The position numbers and the translations under genes are program-made. A stretch of DNA of 5,170 bases from Prolixibacteraceae bacterium (lineage in GTDB: Bacteria; Bacteroidota; Bacteroidia; Bacteroidales; Prolixibacteraceae): contig SKHV01000093.1 of the NCBI GenBank assembly GCA_007116765.1, positions 1 through 5,170 of the forward strand, written 5' to 3'. Every line of letters begins with the position of its first letter. Within the stretch, counting starts at the first letter, position 1. Shown piece after piece: positions 4,274 through 5,170 of this stretch. The notes beneath the pieces are model-generated. The model was not told the DNA's origin and ran no database searches. It worked only from the letters and a program-made list of their open reading frames with translations.

Positions 4274-5074
4274 TTATTCTGATTGATTGTAGTATTTCAT
4301 CGCTTCGGGCATAAATTTTTTCAGCTTTCTGGTTCTCGTCTCATTGGAAGGGTGCGTGCTCAGAAATTCAGGTGGACTTGCCCCTCCTGCATTCGACATC
4401 CTTTCCCAGAAAGGAATTGCTTCCTGCGGGCTGTAACCGGCCAATGCGGCAAATATTAATCCGTACTGGTCGGCTTCCGTTTCCTGTTGCCTCGACCAGG
4501 GCAAAATGCCTCCTACGTGGCTTCCAATGGCATACGATTGCATAAACAAATTTTGAGTTTCCTGAGGTTTTTGCGATAAAGCAACCTGTAATGCCACGCC
4601 ACCCAATTGCTGCATCATTCCCTGACTCATTCGTTCGCTGCCATGTTTTGCAATGGCATGGGCAATTTCGTGACCAATAACAATGGCAAGCGCTGTTTCG
4701 TTCTGGGTTATCTGTAACAAGCCACTATAAACTACAACTTTTCCCCCGGGCATGCACCATGCATTAGCCTCCTTGCTGTCCACTGTATTGAACTCCCAAT
4801 CGTATCCTTCAATTACCGATTCTTGTCCCTGACTGTTGTAGTGTTTTGTAATTGCAGTTGAAATACGCCCCCCTACCCGGTTAACCATTGCTGCCTCATT
4901 ATTTCCCGGGCTTAACACCTTGTGATCTTCCAAAAAAGCGTTGTACTGGCCGGTGGCCATTAATTGCAATTCCGATTCCGGAACCAGACTTAACTGGTTT
5001 CGTCCCGTAACAAGATTTACAATACAGCCTGTAAGAGTAAGTACGCTAAGCAGTAAAAATATAAAATACTTCAT
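4274..5074 (-). CDS. M48-family zinc metalloprotease lipoprotein
   Basis: A 266-residue secreted lipoprotein protease of peptidase family M48 (the BepA/LoiP/YcaL group), which degrades or helps assemble envelope proteins. The signal peptide MKYFIFLLLSVLTLTGC ends in a lipobox, with Cys17 as the lipidated residue. Zinc ligands and catalytic residue are intact: H135-E136-I-A-H139, then the third ligand E198 within ETEAD (198-202). The conserved NAWCMPGGKVVVYSGLL block (104-120) and STHPSNETR (239-247) complete the domain. It lacks the C-terminal TPR domain of E. coli BepA and is close in length to LoiP. Residue 18 is Ile, not Asp, so an Enterobacterial-type inner-membrane retention signal is absent; sorting rules in Bacteroidota differ. 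The gene leads an operon with the MarC-family gene, separated by 8 bp. This part of the window looks richer in G+C than the left half. Confidence 0.92.
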   Translation of the reverse strand: MKYFIFLLLSVLTLTGCIVNLVTGRNQLSLVPESELQLMATGQYNAFLEDHKVLSPGNNEAAMVNRVGGRISTAITKHYNSQGQESVIEGYDWEFNTVDSKEANAWCMPGGKVVVYSGLLQITQNETALAIVIGHEIAHAIAKHGSERMSQGMMQQLGGVALQVALSQKPQETQNLFMQSYAIGSHVGGILPWSRQQETEADQYGLIFAALAGYSPQEAIPFWERMSNAGGASPPEFLSTHPSNETRTRKLKKFMPEAMKYYNQSE

Positions 5075-5139
5075 ACCAATAATGATTTAGAGAAACGTTT
5101 GCAATTCATAAAGAAACATTGTTGTCCGGTTAAAATTTA

Positions 5140-5168
5140 AGATTGCTTCGCTACGCTCGCAATGACGC
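5140..5168. repeat. GATTGCTTCG...CGCAATGACG dispersed repeat
   Basis: The sequence agattgcttcgctacgctcg continues with caatgacg, flanked by attgc and gcaat arms. It matches a type of repeat (CGTCATTGCGAGCG..GAAGCAATCT read in the other direction) that I remember as scattered between genes in many bacterial genomes. It lies 66-94 bp upstream of the M48 gene and is much richer in G+C than the DNA beside it. The window ends two bases later, so a longer unit cannot be excluded. Confidence 0.6.
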
Positions 5169-5170
5169 GG

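Overview
The window looks like chromosomal DNA from a member of the Bacteroidota. The signs are AT-rich composition, start codons preceded by A/T-rich leaders instead of Shine-Dalgarno sequences, short divergent or convergent operons, and proteins that read like Bacteroidota versions of MlaE, CsbD, YtxH, MarC and M48 lipoproteins. A marine or sediment Marinilabiliales-type organism would fit, but the genus cannot be told from this sequence alone.

Layout, left to right. The 5' part of an mlaE-type lipid-transport permease gene runs off the left edge on the minus strand (1-263). A short CsbD-like stress protein follows, also on the minus strand (420-602). Diverging from it on the plus strand is a three-gene unit: a type III polyketide synthase (856-1926), an isoprenylcysteine-methyltransferase-like membrane methyltransferase (1944-2441) and an unrecognised 82-residue acidic protein (2452-2700). 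After about 320 bp without a gene comes a YtxH-like membrane-anchored stress protein (3021-3323), closed by a strong hairpin terminator. Converging on it from the right is a minus-strand pair: an M48 zinc metalloprotease lipoprotein (4274-5074) and a MarC-family membrane protein (3576-4265). Two repeat sequences of a type seen between genes in many genomes lie at 3491-3581 and 5140-5168.

How the genes may fit together. The polyketide synthase and methyltransferase pair matches the arrangement of Bacillus subtilis BpsA/BpsB, which make long-chain alkylpyrones and their methyl ethers. A membrane-resident alkylpyrone-type lipid is therefore the best guess for the product. MlaE (phospholipid trafficking), CsbD and YtxH (general-stress families in Bacillus), and the envelope protease M48 give the whole window a cell-envelope and stress theme.

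The most interesting unexplained signal is non-coding. An identical 18-bp sequence (ttacatgattcacacctt) occurs twice around csbD. Its core AGGTGTG occurs four times in 341-808 in the orientation pattern + - - +, with boxes upstream of mlaE, csbD and the polyketide synthase. A degenerate relative may lie upstream of ytxH. This looks like a shared promoter or operator element that could tie these genes into one regulon.
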